Notes: a model not told the origin generated them from the sequence alone. DNA of 27,153 nt from HGW-17 sp938004375 (GCA_036802685.1 DAIRVS010000045.1:1-27153), one strand, 5' to 3'; positions 9,810-18,463 are shown, counted from the stretch's first letter. A program made the numbers and translations.

Positions 9810-9850
9810 GCCAATCCGACCTATAAAAAGGCTGTCAGGAGGAACTTCCC

Positions 9851-10486
9851 ATGCCCTCGAAGATGGGAGACCGCACGTACCGGCACGACGTGTACTACCA
9901 GAACGCAAAGAAAAACAACTTCGCGTCCCGGGCCATATATAAACTCGACGAGATCGATCAGCGGTTTCAACTCTTCAAGAAGGGCGACCGGGTCCTCGAT
10001 CTGGGCGCCGCGCCCGGCTCCTGGATGCAGTACGCGCTCACGGCGGTGGGGCCGGCCGGCCGCGTGGTGGGCATCGATCTGCTGCCGCTGAAGATCCAGT
10101 TGCCCGGCCACGGGCGGTTCATCCAGGGCGATATCCGCGAGGTCTCCGACGCGGAGCTCCTGGGACCCGACGCCCGGCCCTTCGACGTGGTGGTCTCGGA
10201 CATGGCCCCCAACACCATCGGCGTGAAGTTCACCGACGCCACCCGCAGCGCGGCCCTCGTCGTCTGCGCCCTCGAGATGACGGACCGCGTGCTCAAGCCG
10301 GGAGGCAAGTTCGTGTCCAAGATCTTTCAGGGGGCGGACTTCGACGACGCGCTGCAGGTCCTGAAGGCCCGCTTCGTGCGCTTCAAGGTCGTCAAGCCCG
10401 AGAGCTCCCGACAGGCGAGCAAGGAAGTCTACCTGGTCGCCTGGGAGCGCCGGCCCGCGGCGCTGATGCCGGTCCCGCAACCGTAA
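9851..10486 (+). CDS. rlmE: RlmE/FtsJ-family 23S rRNA (uridine-2'-O)-methyltransferase
   Basis: A 211-residue SAM-dependent methyltransferase, close to the length of E. coli RlmE (209). SAM motif I is VLDLGAAPGSW (residues 48-58). The catalytic K-D-K-E tetrad of the family is present: K31 (in RAIYKLDEI), D117 (VVSDMAP), K157 (FVSKIFQG) and E192 (SKEVYLVA). In E. coli the enzyme methylates the 2'-OH of U2552 in the A-loop of 23S rRNA, a late 50S maturation step. The start follows an AGGAGG ribosome binding site. It lies 41 bases after rplC with no terminator visible, so it should be co-transcribed, which fits a ribosome-assembly role. Confidence 0.93.
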   Translation: MPSKMGDRTYRHDVYYQNAKKNNFASRAIYKLDEIDQRFQLFKKGDRVLDLGAAPGSWMQYALTAVGPAGRVVGIDLLPLKIQLPGHGRFIQGDIREVSDAELLGPDARPFDVVVSDMAPNTIGVKFTDATRSAALVVCALEMTDRVLKPGGKFVSKIFQGADFDDALQVLKARFVRFKVVKPESSRQASKEVYLVAWERRPAALMPVPQP

Positions 10487-10497
10487 AGGAGTCCTGC

Positions 10498-11361
10498 GTG
10501 ATGAATCCCCTTCGCAGCGCGATGCCGTCCCCGAGGCCGTCCGTCCTGTGGCTGGTCCTGCCGGCCCTGCTGGCCTGCACCGCCCAGAAGCCCGCCGGGA
10601 AGCCGGTCGCGCCGCCCCAGGACGTCATGCGGCCGGCGAAGCAGGCGCGTCAGATCCTCGAGGGGCGGCTGACCTACGAGGAGCAGCAGGTCATCGAGAA
10701 CCAGGAGGTCCGCACCGCCCGTCGGTGGGTCTTCGCAGTCGCCGGTGAGCGCGTCCACCGGACCGAAGGCAAGGACGTCTGGATCCAGGACGAGCTCACC
10801 GAGCTCCGGCTGCTCGAATCCGAGGGTCCGCGACCGCCGGCCCCCACGGCGTTCCAGATCCGCCATCCCCTGGGGACCCGGGGGGAGTTCCGCTTCCGGG
10901 GCGCCCCCGAGGGAGCTTTCGGCGCCCTCACGGATCCCCTCGAGAGCCTGTATCCCCTGGTTCATTTCTGGTTTCGGGAAAAGTTGCACCCCGGCTTGAC
11001 GTTCTCCCGGGCGGTGCCCCTGACCCGCCGGATCCAGGGCCAGGTGCTCGACACCTCCCGGGACGTGCGCTACCGGCTCGTCGAACACGCAGTGAGTCGC
11101 CACCAGAACCTCGCGGTCATCCACGGCAGTTATCTCAACACCAAACTGGGCACCCTGAGGACCGGCTCCTTCGACCTCGAGTGCGTCGGCAAGGCCGAGC
11201 TCGAGCTCGAGTTCCAGCTCGACACCGGCGTCTGGACGAGGATCGATGCGAAGGAGATCATCGGCTGGGCCGGCATCGCCTTCGACGACACCACGCTGGC
11301 GCCGGTCAACGCGGGCCACCGCACCATCACCCATCTCCAACTGCACCTCACGGGCAACTAG
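10498..11361 (+). CDS. Lipoprotein of unknown function
   Basis: A 287-residue protein in no family I recognise. From the GTG at 10498 a hydrophobic signal segment ends in a lipobox (LLAC, Cys27), followed by a Pro/Lys-rich linker, so it is a predicted lipoprotein. The mature part (about 45-287) is rich in beta-strand-like alternation, with charged stretches such as ELELEFQL. It has no cysteine cluster or catalytic motif that I can name. AAAGGAG serves either the GTG at 10498 or the ATG at 10501, and the choice does not affect the signal peptide. It lies 11 bases after rlmE and 3 bases before mutS2, firmly inside the operon, although an envelope lipoprotein is an odd partner for translation genes. 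Confidence 0.75.
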   Translation: MMNPLRSAMPSPRPSVLWLVLPALLACTAQKPAGKPVAPPQDVMRPAKQARQILEGRLTYEEQQVIENQEVRTARRWVFAVAGERVHRTEGKDVWIQDELTELRLLESEGPRPPAPTAFQIRHPLGTRGEFRFRGAPEGAFGALTDPLESLYPLVHFWFREKLHPGLTFSRAVPLTRRIQGQVLDTSRDVRYRLVEHAVSRHQNLAVIHGSYLNTKLGTLRTGSFDLECVGKAELELEFQLDTGVWTRIDAKEIIGWAGIAFDDTTLAPVNAGHRTITHLQLHLTGN

Positions 11362-11364
11362 GCC

Positions 11365-13764
11365 ATGCACCGCACCGATTTCCCCCGAAAGACCCGCCAG
11401 GACCTCCAGTGGGACGAGCTCTGCGCCGCCTGGGGAGGGCACTGCGCCAACCCCCGGGCCGCCTGCGCGCTCGGCGCCCGGACTTTCGCCGCCGACGCAG
11501 CCGAGGCCATCCTGCGCATGGAACAGGTCGAGGCCATCCGGCGCGCCCACCACACGAAGATCCCGCTGGCGGTGCCCGAGCTGCCCGACTGCGCCGAGCA
11601 CCTGCGCCGCCTCGAGCGCGGCGGGGCCCTGCCGGCCCTGGCCTTTCGCGACCTGCTCAAGCTCCTGGTGGCGGCGCGGGATCTCCTGCGCAGTGCCCAG
11701 CAGTTGCAGGATCCCGCGTTCTTTCGGCTGGTGGCCGGCCTCGAGCCCCTGTCGCAGCTGCGCGTGCTCATCGAGGAGACCGTGGACGAGGAGGGCAGCG
11801 TCCTGCCCGGCGCGTCCAGCGAGCTCTACGGGCTGCGGGCGCGTCGCGCGCACCTCTACAAGGATCTGACCACCCGCATGGAGCGCATGCTCGAGCGCCG
11901 GGAGCACCAGGAGGCGCTCCAGGACAAGTTCGTGACCGTGCGCGAGGGCCGCTTCGTGCTGCCCGTGAAGAGCTCCTACCGACATCAGATCCGGGGCGCC
12001 ATCCACGGGACCTCCCAGTCCGGCCAGACCGTGTTCATCGAGCCCCTCGAGGTGGTCGAGGCCAACAACCGGCTGCGCGAGCTCGACGTCGACATCGAGG
12101 TCGAGGAGTTTCGCATCCTGGCCGAGCTCGCCGCCCACGTGGCCCACGAAACCGCCGTGCTGCGCGAGGACGAGCGCCTGCTGCTGCACATCGACGGCTG
12201 GATCGCCGCCGCCCGCTTGTGCGAGGCCCTGCGCTGCGTCCCCGTCCACTTCAATGACGACGGCCTGCTCGAGCTCATCGACGCGCGGCACCCGCTCCTC
12301 GAGCGGGCCGGGGTGGCCGTGGTGCCCAACACCATCCGCCTCGAGCCGGGGCGCGTCATGGTCGTCACCGGTCCGAACGCGGGGGGCAAGACGGTGGTCA
12401 TCAAGACCGCCGGCCTGCTCGCGATGATGGCCCGCATGGGCCTCCCGGTGCCGGCCAGGCGCGGCTCCACGTGCCCGTTCTACGACGACCTCCACACGCT
12501 CATCGGCGACGACCAGAGTTTGTCCTCCCATGTGAGCACCTTCTCGGCGCAGATCCTGCACCTCAAGGACGTCCTCGCGGCGGCGCGGCCGGGCCACCTG
12601 TTGCTCCTGGACGAGCTGGCCACCGGCACCGACCCGCAACAGGGCGCCTTTTTGGCCCAGGCCGTGCTCGAGAGCCTGGTGGAGCGCGGCATCGCCACCT
12701 TGGTGACCACGCACTTCACCGCGCTCAAGACCCTGGCCCTCATGGACGCGCGCTTCGTCAACGTCTCCGTGGGCGGCAACGCCCTGCGCCCGGACTACAA
12801 GCTCGTCGCCGGTGAGCCCGGGACCTCCGAGGGACTCACGGTGGCGCGCCAGTTGGGGCTCCCGGAGCCGGTGATCCGCCGCGCGCAGCAGCTGGCCCAG
12901 GGCGGCGACTCCCGCGTGGATTCCCTCATCGCCGAGATCTCCACCCTGCGGCGCCAGTTGATGGCCGAGCAGGAGGCCGTGCGCATCGAGCGCGCCGAGC
13001 TGGCCCGCGGCTCTGCCGAGGTCAAAAAAGAGCAGGCCCGCCTGGAGCGCGAGCTGCGCGAGGTCCGCCGCAACGTGACGGACAAGACCATCAGCGAGCT
13101 CAACAAGTGCCGCGCAGTCATCGCCCGGCTCACCGAGAAGGCCCAGGCGCCCCAGGCCGACCCCGCCGCCCTCTCGGCCGGGCTGGGCAAGGTCGTGGCC
13201 GAGCTCGACGCCCTCGAGCGCCGTGACGCGGGTCCCGTGCCCGATCCGGCGACCCTTGCCCCGGGGCAGCGGCACCACTCGCGCTCCCTACGGCACTTTG
13301 TGGAGCTCGTCGAGATCGATCACAAAAAAATGACCGTGAAGGCGAGGGCGGGGAACCTGGTCACCCAGCTGCCCTTCGACGACCTCGAGGTCCGTTCCCC
13401 CGAGCCCGAGAAGAAGCCCCGCGCGCGCAAGGAGAAGCCCGCCGCCAGGCCCGTCCCCGCGGTCGTGGCTCCCGACGGGACCGGCGAGGGCGACGGCGGT
13501 TCCAAGGAGCCTTTTCTGGCCCCGGCGAACACGTTGGACCTGCGCGGTCAGCGGGTGGAGCCCGCGCTGCTGGCCCTGGAGCGTCACCTGGATCGCCTGT
13601 TCCGGGACAACCAGGCCGGCTTCCTCGTGATCCACGGCTACGGAAGCGGCCTTCTGTGCCAGGCCGTGCGCGACCACCTGCGCGGCTCGTCCTATGTGGC
13701 GTCCATCCGTCCAGGCGCCCCGGGCGAGGGCGGCGACGGCGTCACTGCGGTGTACCTGAACTGA
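11365..13764 (+). CDS. mutS2: MutS2 ATPase/endonuclease with C-terminal Smr domain
   Basis: A 799-residue protein, near the usual MutS2 length (B. subtilis 785). In order: an N-terminal MutS core/lever region (about 1-320), including VREGRFVLPVK and the SGQTVFIEP segment typical of MutS2; an ABC-type ATPase with Walker A GPNAGGKT (336-343), the signature-like DDQSLSSHVSTF region (382-393) and Walker B LLLLDE (412-417), followed by the TTHF switch; a long charged coiled coil (about 480-590); and a C-terminal Smr nuclease domain (about 715-799) with LDLRG and HGYGSG. The MutS mismatch-recognition domain is absent, as in all MutS2. Known roles are suppression of recombination and, in Bacillus, rescue of collided ribosomes. 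Operon company of rplC and rlmE fits the ribosomal role. Confidence 0.94.
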   Translation: MHRTDFPRKTRQDLQWDELCAAWGGHCANPRAACALGARTFAADAAEAILRMEQVEAIRRAHHTKIPLAVPELPDCAEHLRRLERGGALPALAFRDLLKLLVAARDLLRSAQQLQDPAFFRLVAGLEPLSQLRVLIEETVDEEGSVLPGASSELYGLRARRAHLYKDLTTRMERMLERREHQEALQDKFVTVREGRFVLPVKSSYRHQIRGAIHGTSQSGQTVFIEPLEVVEANNRLRELDVDIEVEEFRILAELAAHVAHETAVLREDERLLLHIDGWIAAARLCEALRCVPVHFNDDGLLELIDARHPLLERAGVAVVPNTIRLEPGRVMVVTGPNAGGKTVVIKTAGLLAMMARMGLPVPARRGSTCPFYDDLHTLIGDDQSLSSHVSTFSAQILHLKDVLAAARPGHLLLLDELATGTDPQQGAFLAQAVLESLVERGIATLVTTHFTALKTLALMDARFVNVSVGGNALRPDYKLVAGEPGTSEGLTVARQLGLPEPVIRRAQQLAQGGDSRVDSLIAEISTLRRQLMAEQEAVRIERAELARGSAEVKKEQARLERELREVRRNVTDKTISELNKCRAVIARLTEKAQAPQADPAALSAGLGKVVAELDALERRDAGPVPDPATLAPGQRHHSRSLRHFVELVEIDHKKMTVKARAGNLVTQLPFDDLEVRSPEPEKKPRARKEKPAARPVPAVVAPDGTGEGDGGSKEPFLAPANTLDLRGQRVEPALLALERHLDRLFRDNQAGFLVIHGYGSGLLCQAVRDHLRGSSYVASIRPGAPGEGGDGVTAVYLN

Positions 13765-13783
13765 CCCGCGACCGGAGAACCCG

Positions 13784-14419
13784 ATGCAGTACCAGTCCGA
13801 CCAGTCCGAAAAGAAAAGGAAAAAGAGCCGGCTCGGCAGGCTGTTTTTCTGGCTGGCGGTCCTGGGCGCGCTCTACGTCCTGTTCCTGATCTTCAAGGAC
13901 GACCTGCTGGCTTTGTTGCAAAAGAATGATACGGCATGGGCCGTCTATACGCACATCTCGGACCAGATCTCGGAAAAAACCCTGCTGGGGCTGGCCTACG
14001 CCGGGTTCTTCGGCAGCCTGTTCTTCATCCTGATTCCACTGGAGGCGGTGTTCTTTTATTATTTGGCACTGCCGCACCACGTCGTCTTCGTCATCACCAT
14101 CATGCTCGTCTCCTCGGTCCTGGGGCTCGCGGCGGATTACCTGATGGGCCGCCTGGTGGGTGAGGGGATCCTCATGCGCTACGCCGAGGAGCGCTTCACG
14201 AAGACCAAGCAATCCATGGAGAAGTGGGGCGGCGCCATCGTCATCCTCTCCAATATCATCCCCTTCCTGCCGGTGCAGATCATCTCCGTGGTCGTGGGCG
14301 CCACCCGCTTCGGCCTGAAGAAATTCCTGTTCTACACGGTCATCGGGCGCGGCGCCTACCTGATCCTGCTGTGGTACGCCGCCGACTTTTTCCAGAAGAT
14401 GATGCGCTACCTGCCCTGA
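13784..14419 (+). CDS. VTT-domain (DedA/TVP38-like) inner-membrane protein
   Basis: A 211-residue polytopic membrane protein. A Lys-rich cytosolic N-terminus precedes a transmembrane segment (about 19-37). A VTT/DedA-like domain (about 70-205) follows: a membrane-entering segment around LIPLEAVFFYYLAL, hydrophobic segments at about 98-120, the GRLVGEG turn (122-128), an amphipathic stretch, then SNIIPFLPVQ (156-165) and a final segment with GRGAYLILLWY. Proteins of this superfamily are implicated in lipid transport or scrambling; here the substrate is unknown. It is the last gene of the rplC operon, 19 bases after mutS2. Its last 13 bases overlap, tail to tail, the end of the opposite-strand gene. 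Confidence 0.8.
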   Translation: MQYQSDQSEKKRKKSRLGRLFFWLAVLGALYVLFLIFKDDLLALLQKNDTAWAVYTHISDQISEKTLLGLAYAGFFGSLFFILIPLEAVFFYYLALPHHVVFVITIMLVSSVLGLAADYLMGRLVGEGILMRYAEERFTKTKQSMEKWGGAIVILSNIIPFLPVQIISVVVGATRFGLKKFLFYTVIGRGAYLILLWYAADFFQKMMRYLP

Positions 14420-15660
14420 CCGCGCTCCAGTTCCTCGATCTGTTTGCGATAGGCCTCCAGGGTGGCCTCCGTGGTCGGGGACGTGAATTCGTCCTTGGTG
14501 AACTCAGAGAGGGTATGGGGCCCCGTGAGCCAGGACCCGTTCCAGTCCGCCAGTTGGGCGCCGCGGCCTGACCCGGTGGCGTCGAGCCGGTAGCCGCGCA
14601 CCGCGGTCACCCGGTATGGCCCCGGGATCCCGGCGTCGTGGAAGACCAGCCCGTGGAAGACGAAGTCCACCACCCGCGCCCCCGCCTCGAGCTCGAACGT
14701 GTTGTTGACATAGGCGACGGGCTGTGTGCCGTCCTGGTTGAAGAGCAGCAGGCTCAGGTTGAAGGTCCCGGCCGTGACCACCTCGACGCCGGCCTTGATG
14801 ACGAGGCCCCCGTCGGACAGTTGTTCGCCGAACTCGCCGGTGAAGCGGCCAGGGACGCTCTGGGTGTGGTGGACCACCACGTCGGCCCGCACCGGCTCCT
14901 CGCCCGGGAAGCGGAACTGCAGCACGCAGCGCGGGTAGCCGTGCTCCTGGACCTTCTTGAGCGCCCCCGGCGCGAACGTGACCTGGTATTGCCCCAGATC
15001 GAAGTTCGAGGGAGAGGTCTCGGCGAACCGCAGCGTCCCCATGGAACGATCACCGCCCGCCGTGACGCCGAACACCTCCAGGCCCTGGAGCTCCACGGCG
15101 GCAGGCCGGCGCGGGTCGACCCCCTGCCAGGCCGAGAAGCGCAGGGTCAGGGTCTCGTCACCCAGGGTCGCGAAGCGGTCGGTCCAGAACCGGTAGTACA
15201 GTTGCTCCTCTTCCGGATCCGGCGTGCCCTCGGCGAGCTCCCGCGCCCGGACGAAGTGCGGGGTCACGGGGTGGAACTGGTTGGGCACCAGGACGTCGGT
15301 CATCTCTCCGGTCAGGCGCAGCGTCGTCGGACCGTAGCGGTTGGCTTTCTTGTATAAGGCCATCAGTCGGCGCACACTGTCGGCGTTGCCGTAGACCTGG
15401 GCGACGGGGTCGTCGCCGGGCGTCGCGACACCGGGAACGGCTTCAGTGACGGCCCCGTCTGGCAGCCGGGGGGCGCTCCGGGGAGACGGGCCGGTCGTGC
15501 GGGCGGTCGAGTCGGCCGGCTCCTCCGGAACCGCTCCCGGCGTCCGGTCGCGGCCGAGGCGCGCGGTCAGCCAGAACACCAGGGCCAGCAGGAGGACCAC
15601 GGCGCCCACACCCAGCCAGGTGCTTCGTCGTACTTCACGGGGAGAGGATGGCGCGGGCAT
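14407..15660 (-). CDS. Membrane-anchored protein of unknown function
   Basis: A 417-residue protein I do not recognise. A short positively charged N-terminus is followed by a single hydrophobic segment (about 15-33) and no cleavage or lipobox motif, so it is probably an N-terminal anchor with the rest in the periplasm. Residues about 37-85 form a Pro/Ala/Thr-rich linker. The remaining 330 residues look beta-rich, with several segments resembling immunoglobulin-like or jelly-roll strands, ending in a charged helix (about 400-417). There is a single Cys near the middle, so no disulfide-rich fold. It starts 39 bases after the hydrolase gene on the same strand, suggesting co-transcription. Confidence concerns its being a gene, not its function. 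Confidence 0.7.
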   Translation of the reverse strand: MPAPSSPREVRRSTWLGVGAVVLLLALVFWLTARLGRDRTPGAVPEEPADSTARTTGPSPRSAPRLPDGAVTEAVPGVATPGDDPVAQVYGNADSVRRLMALYKKANRYGPTTLRLTGEMTDVLVPNQFHPVTPHFVRARELAEGTPDPEEEQLYYRFWTDRFATLGDETLTLRFSAWQGVDPRRPAAVELQGLEVFGVTAGGDRSMGTLRFAETSPSNFDLGQYQVTFAPGALKKVQEHGYPRCVLQFRFPGEEPVRADVVVHHTQSVPGRFTGEFGEQLSDGGLVIKAGVEVVTAGTFNLSLLLFNQDGTQPVAYVNNTFELEAGARVVDFVFHGLVFHDAGIPGPYRVTAVRGYRLDATGSGRGAQLADWNGSWLTGPHTLSEFTKDEFTSPTTEATLEAYRKQIEELERGQGR

Positions 15661-15699
15661 CGTCAGAGAGGAAAGTGGGAAACCGGGAGAAAGTCAAGC

Positions 15700-17304
15700 C
15701 TACGGGGGAATGGTGCCGAAGTTGTCCAGCAACTTCCAGCCGTCGGAGTGGAAGGCCCCCGCCAGGCCTGGGTAGCAGTAGCCGCGGCGCATGATGGAGT
15801 CATAGTTGGTCCAGTAGCCCTGACCGCTCGGGTTGCAGGTGTTCGACGAAGGCGTGGCGTTCCGGAAGCCGGCGGTGCTGTGATAGGCCAGCACGCCGTC
15901 GTGCCCCGAGCCCAGGAAGAGGGAGGCGTAAAAGTTGTTGATGCTCGTGACGGTGGCGTTCCAGAGCTCGATCCCGCCGCAGTACGGGGAGGCGATGACC
16001 CACATCCACCAGGGGCAGCTCTCGGCGTGGGTCAGCGGCGTCCAGGCCAGGGAGCCGGTGACCACGGGAGCACCGGAGGTCTGGTTGTGGTCATACATGT
16101 TGCGGGCGGCCGAGACCGTCAGGTCGGCGTCGATGGGCAGCAGGACATCCAGATAGGCCGCGATGGCCCGGATGTACCAGGGCAGGCTGGCGGCGATGCT
16201 GGCGATCTCGGAGCCGCCCTGGGAGCCGGCGATGGCCGTAACCGACGCGATGTTCCAGCGCCCCGGGTTCTCGGCGAGTTGCATGGTGATCATCTGGCAA
16301 CCCGCGCTGTGGCAGACCACATGACAGGGCATGGTCGGACCGACGCAGACAAGGTCAAGATTTTCCTTGACGGTGGCCTTGGAGTAATTGAAGCGCTGGG
16401 TGGAGTCCCAGGAGAGCCAGATCGGCTGGGGCCCCTTGGGTCGGTTGGCCCAGGCCGTGTAGCCGAAGCCGGGCACCGGGCCGGTGCCCGACGCGTTGCG
16501 CCCGTGGATGTAGATGGTCGCGAAGACGCCGCGGTAGCGAAGCTGGTTGCCCCAGAGCTCCACCGGGGGACCGGAGTACGGCGTGTGGTACAGGTTGCCG
16601 CCCCAGACGAAGCCGGTGGCGCCGTAGGGGGGCGTCGCGATGAAGCAGTTCGCCCCGTCCCAGGAGCCCTTGGGGCAGGGGCGGTCTGCGACCAGCGCCT
16701 TGTAATAGAAGCCCGTACCGTAGATGAAGGCGCCTTCGGAGCCGGTGGGGGCGGTGCCTACGAGACAGAGGGCCTTGGACAAGCTCCAGGTGCCGATCTT
16801 GGTGCCGCGCTGGCAGGAGGTCGTCGAACTGTAATAGTACCAGTTCAGCCCCGAGGTGAACGCCTGCACGACGTCCGAGGTGTACCCGTAGGCGAAGCAG
16901 TTGGCCCCGTCGTAGTACCCCACCGGACATTTGGTGCGCAGCGGCGAGGTGTACAGGTTGTTGTAATAGACGAAGGCCGTGGTGCCGACCGAGGGCGTCG
17001 CCACGTAACAGTTCGCGCCGTCGTAGGACGAGCCGGCGAGGGGGCAGCGCGGATCCACGGCGGGCGGGGGCTCTGGGTCGAAATACATGCCCTCGGTCCG
17101 GCACTCCGCGAGGTAGGGCGACGGCGCGGTCGAGAACTCGCTGTCGTAGGGCAGCGCGGTGCTCGGCGCGGCGAGGGCGGCGACCGGCTCCTCGTAGTAG
17201 GCGACCTCGGTCAGGGTGGTCTTCTGGGCGAAGGCCTGGGTGGGCAGCAGACAAAGGGAAATCGCCAGCCACCACCATTTCGGAGTTCGGGTCGATTGGG
17301 TCAT
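15700..17304 (-). CDS. Secreted alpha/beta-hydrolase with four N-terminal Cys-rich modules
   Basis: A 534-residue protein. The signal peptide (1 to about 26, ending AFAQ) fixes the start at 17304, with AGGAAAGGA upstream; the frame is open further but without signal-peptide character. Residues about 87-245 hold four tandem modules of 38-46 residues starting at Cys87, Cys126, Cys164 and Cys210. Three contain the core DGANC and all carry aromatic strands such as FVYYNNLY; the third is divergent. Residues about 258-534 are an alpha/beta-hydrolase: a strand with YIHGRN (oxyanion-side HG), the nucleophile elbow CHSAGC with Ser333, GSQGGSE, and His/Asp candidates at D469 and H475 or H519. It resembles secreted lipases or esterases, substrate unknown. 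The modules may bind a surface or polymer. Confidence 0.82.
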   Translation of the reverse strand: MTQSTRTPKWWWLAISLCLLPTQAFAQKTTLTEVAYYEEPVAALAAPSTALPYDSEFSTAPSPYLAECRTEGMYFDPEPPPAVDPRCPLAGSSYDGANCYVATPSVGTTAFVYYNNLYTSPLRTKCPVGYYDGANCFAYGYTSDVVQAFTSGLNWYYYSSTTSCQRGTKIGTWSLSKALCLVGTAPTGSEGAFIYGTGFYYKALVADRPCPKGSWDGANCFIATPPYGATGFVWGGNLYHTPYSGPPVELWGNQLRYRGVFATIYIHGRNASGTGPVPGFGYTAWANRPKGPQPIWLSWDSTQRFNYSKATVKENLDLVCVGPTMPCHVVCHSAGCQMITMQLAENPGRWNIASVTAIAGSQGGSEIASIAASLPWYIRAIAAYLDVLLPIDADLTVSAARNMYDHNQTSGAPVVTGSLAWTPLTHAESCPWWMWVIASPYCGGIELWNATVTSINNFYASLFLGSGHDGVLAYHSTAGFRNATPSSNTCNPSGQGYWTNYDSIMRRGYCYPGLAGAFHSDGWKLLDNFGTIPP

Positions 17305-17496
17305 CGTCAGGTCCTTTCCTGGCCGAGGCCAGCGGCCCGTCGGGGCGCTCTGGGGTTCGCAAGCCCCGTGCCAAATGGCGCTTCGAGCTGCCGCGCGTGC
17401 GACGACGGGAGAATTTGGCGCATGGGCCATTAATGCACAATGGTCGTTGGACGTCCAGATTTCAGACACTGTCCAGGAATTATACGAATCGGCGGT

Positions 17497-18387
17497 TCAG
17501 GTGGAGCGCGAGACCTGCGCCTGGAGCCGCTGGCGAAGGGTCCAGCAGGCGTGGCAGAAGTCCACGAAGCCACGGGGGACGTCTTCGCCGTCCAGACCGA
17601 AGTCGGCGGCGAGCCGGCGCGGGCCGCCGGCGGCGATGGCGCGGGCGAAGGGATGGCGCTCCAGGTCGAAGTCGGCGAAGAACTTCTTCAGGGAGACGGC
17701 TTTCAGGTCCGCGAGGGGAAGGCCGGGGCAGATATTGATGAAGCCACGGGCATCGAGGTACAGGCTGCGGGGAGATTGGAAATCCAGGAACGGGCAGGCG
17801 TCGAAGTCGTCCAGCCGCCAGCGGGCCTGGTGGGCGACGCACTCGGTGGCGGCGCGGCCGCGGAACATCACCGGGCCCTCGAGGATGTGGTGATCCTCAA
17901 ACAAATAGTCGGGCGGGGCATGGGGCTCCTTGGGGGCGACGCGGGCGAAGCGCAGCTCCACCCCCAGTTCAGTGGCGACGGGCGCGAGCTGGTCCGCCAT
18001 CGGAGTGAACGGTTGGTCCCCGTGGAAGACATCCGAAGAGAGGATCAACTGCCTGAGGCCCACGTCGGCCAGGTAGCGCAGGGACAGGCGGAACTCCTCG
18101 AGGCCCGTGATCCAGTATCCGTTGGTCCAGACGGCGGGCCACAGTTGCCGGGTGGACGCCTCGTGCACCAGGTTGCGCAGCACGGGGAAGTACAGGAACG
18201 GCTCGCCGCCGGTGAAGACGATCCGCTTGGGTGCCACCGTGGCCATATGGTGGATCCACTTGCGAGCCAGCGGGAAGGACACCACGGCGCGGCCGGCCGG
18301 TGAGCACGAACTGAAGCAGTGCGGGCAGGCGTGCGTGCAGCGGTCGGTGAGCTGCAGGTACCAGGTGTCCAGGCGGGCGGCGTCCAT
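17497..18387 (-). CDS. Radical SAM enzyme with C-terminal four-Cys auxiliary-cluster region
   Basis: A 296-residue protein. The CxxxCxxC cluster motif is C17, C21, C24 (CTHACPHC), directly after the first strand (YLQLTDR). GGEP (60-63) is the SAM-binding motif. The C-terminal region holds C183, C198, C220, C278 and C281; the last four, spaced as in CPF, ICPG and CHAC, could bind an auxiliary 4Fe-4S cluster as in SPASM or twitch-type peptide-modifying enzymes. The start at 18387 is chosen because the core begins at once; the frame is open to 18504, but that extension would run into the promoter of the divergent gene. No short precursor peptide is visible beside it, so the substrate is unknown. 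Confidence 0.85.
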   Translation of the reverse strand: MDAARLDTWYLQLTDRCTHACPHCFSSCSPAGRAVVSFPLARKWIHHMATVAPKRIVFTGGEPFLYFPVLRNLVHEASTRQLWPAVWTNGYWITGLEEFRLSLRYLADVGLRQLILSSDVFHGDQPFTPMADQLAPVATELGVELRFARVAPKEPHAPPDYLFEDHHILEGPVMFRGRAATECVAHQARWRLDDFDACPFLDFQSPRSLYLDARGFINICPGLPLADLKAVSLKKFFADFDLERHPFARAIAAGGPRRLAADFGLDGEDVPRGFVDFCHACWTLRQRLQAQVSRST

Positions 18388-18463
18388 GTCCGCATTTGTA
18401 TCACGGAAAACGGGGAAGAAAGAAGCACCCGATTTCAATTTCGATTTCGACGAAGAATTCCCA

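Noticed and set aside
10429..13278. Very long minus-strand open frame across the lipoprotein and mutS2
   Set aside because: An antisense shadow: no family motif, biased composition, and the plus strand carries Walker and Smr motifs throughout.
17479..17484. Perfect TATAAT on the minus strand upstream of the hydrolase gene
   Set aside because: No -35-like sequence lies 16-18 bases upstream, no extended -10 TG is present, and it is 175 bases from the start codon; too weak to call.
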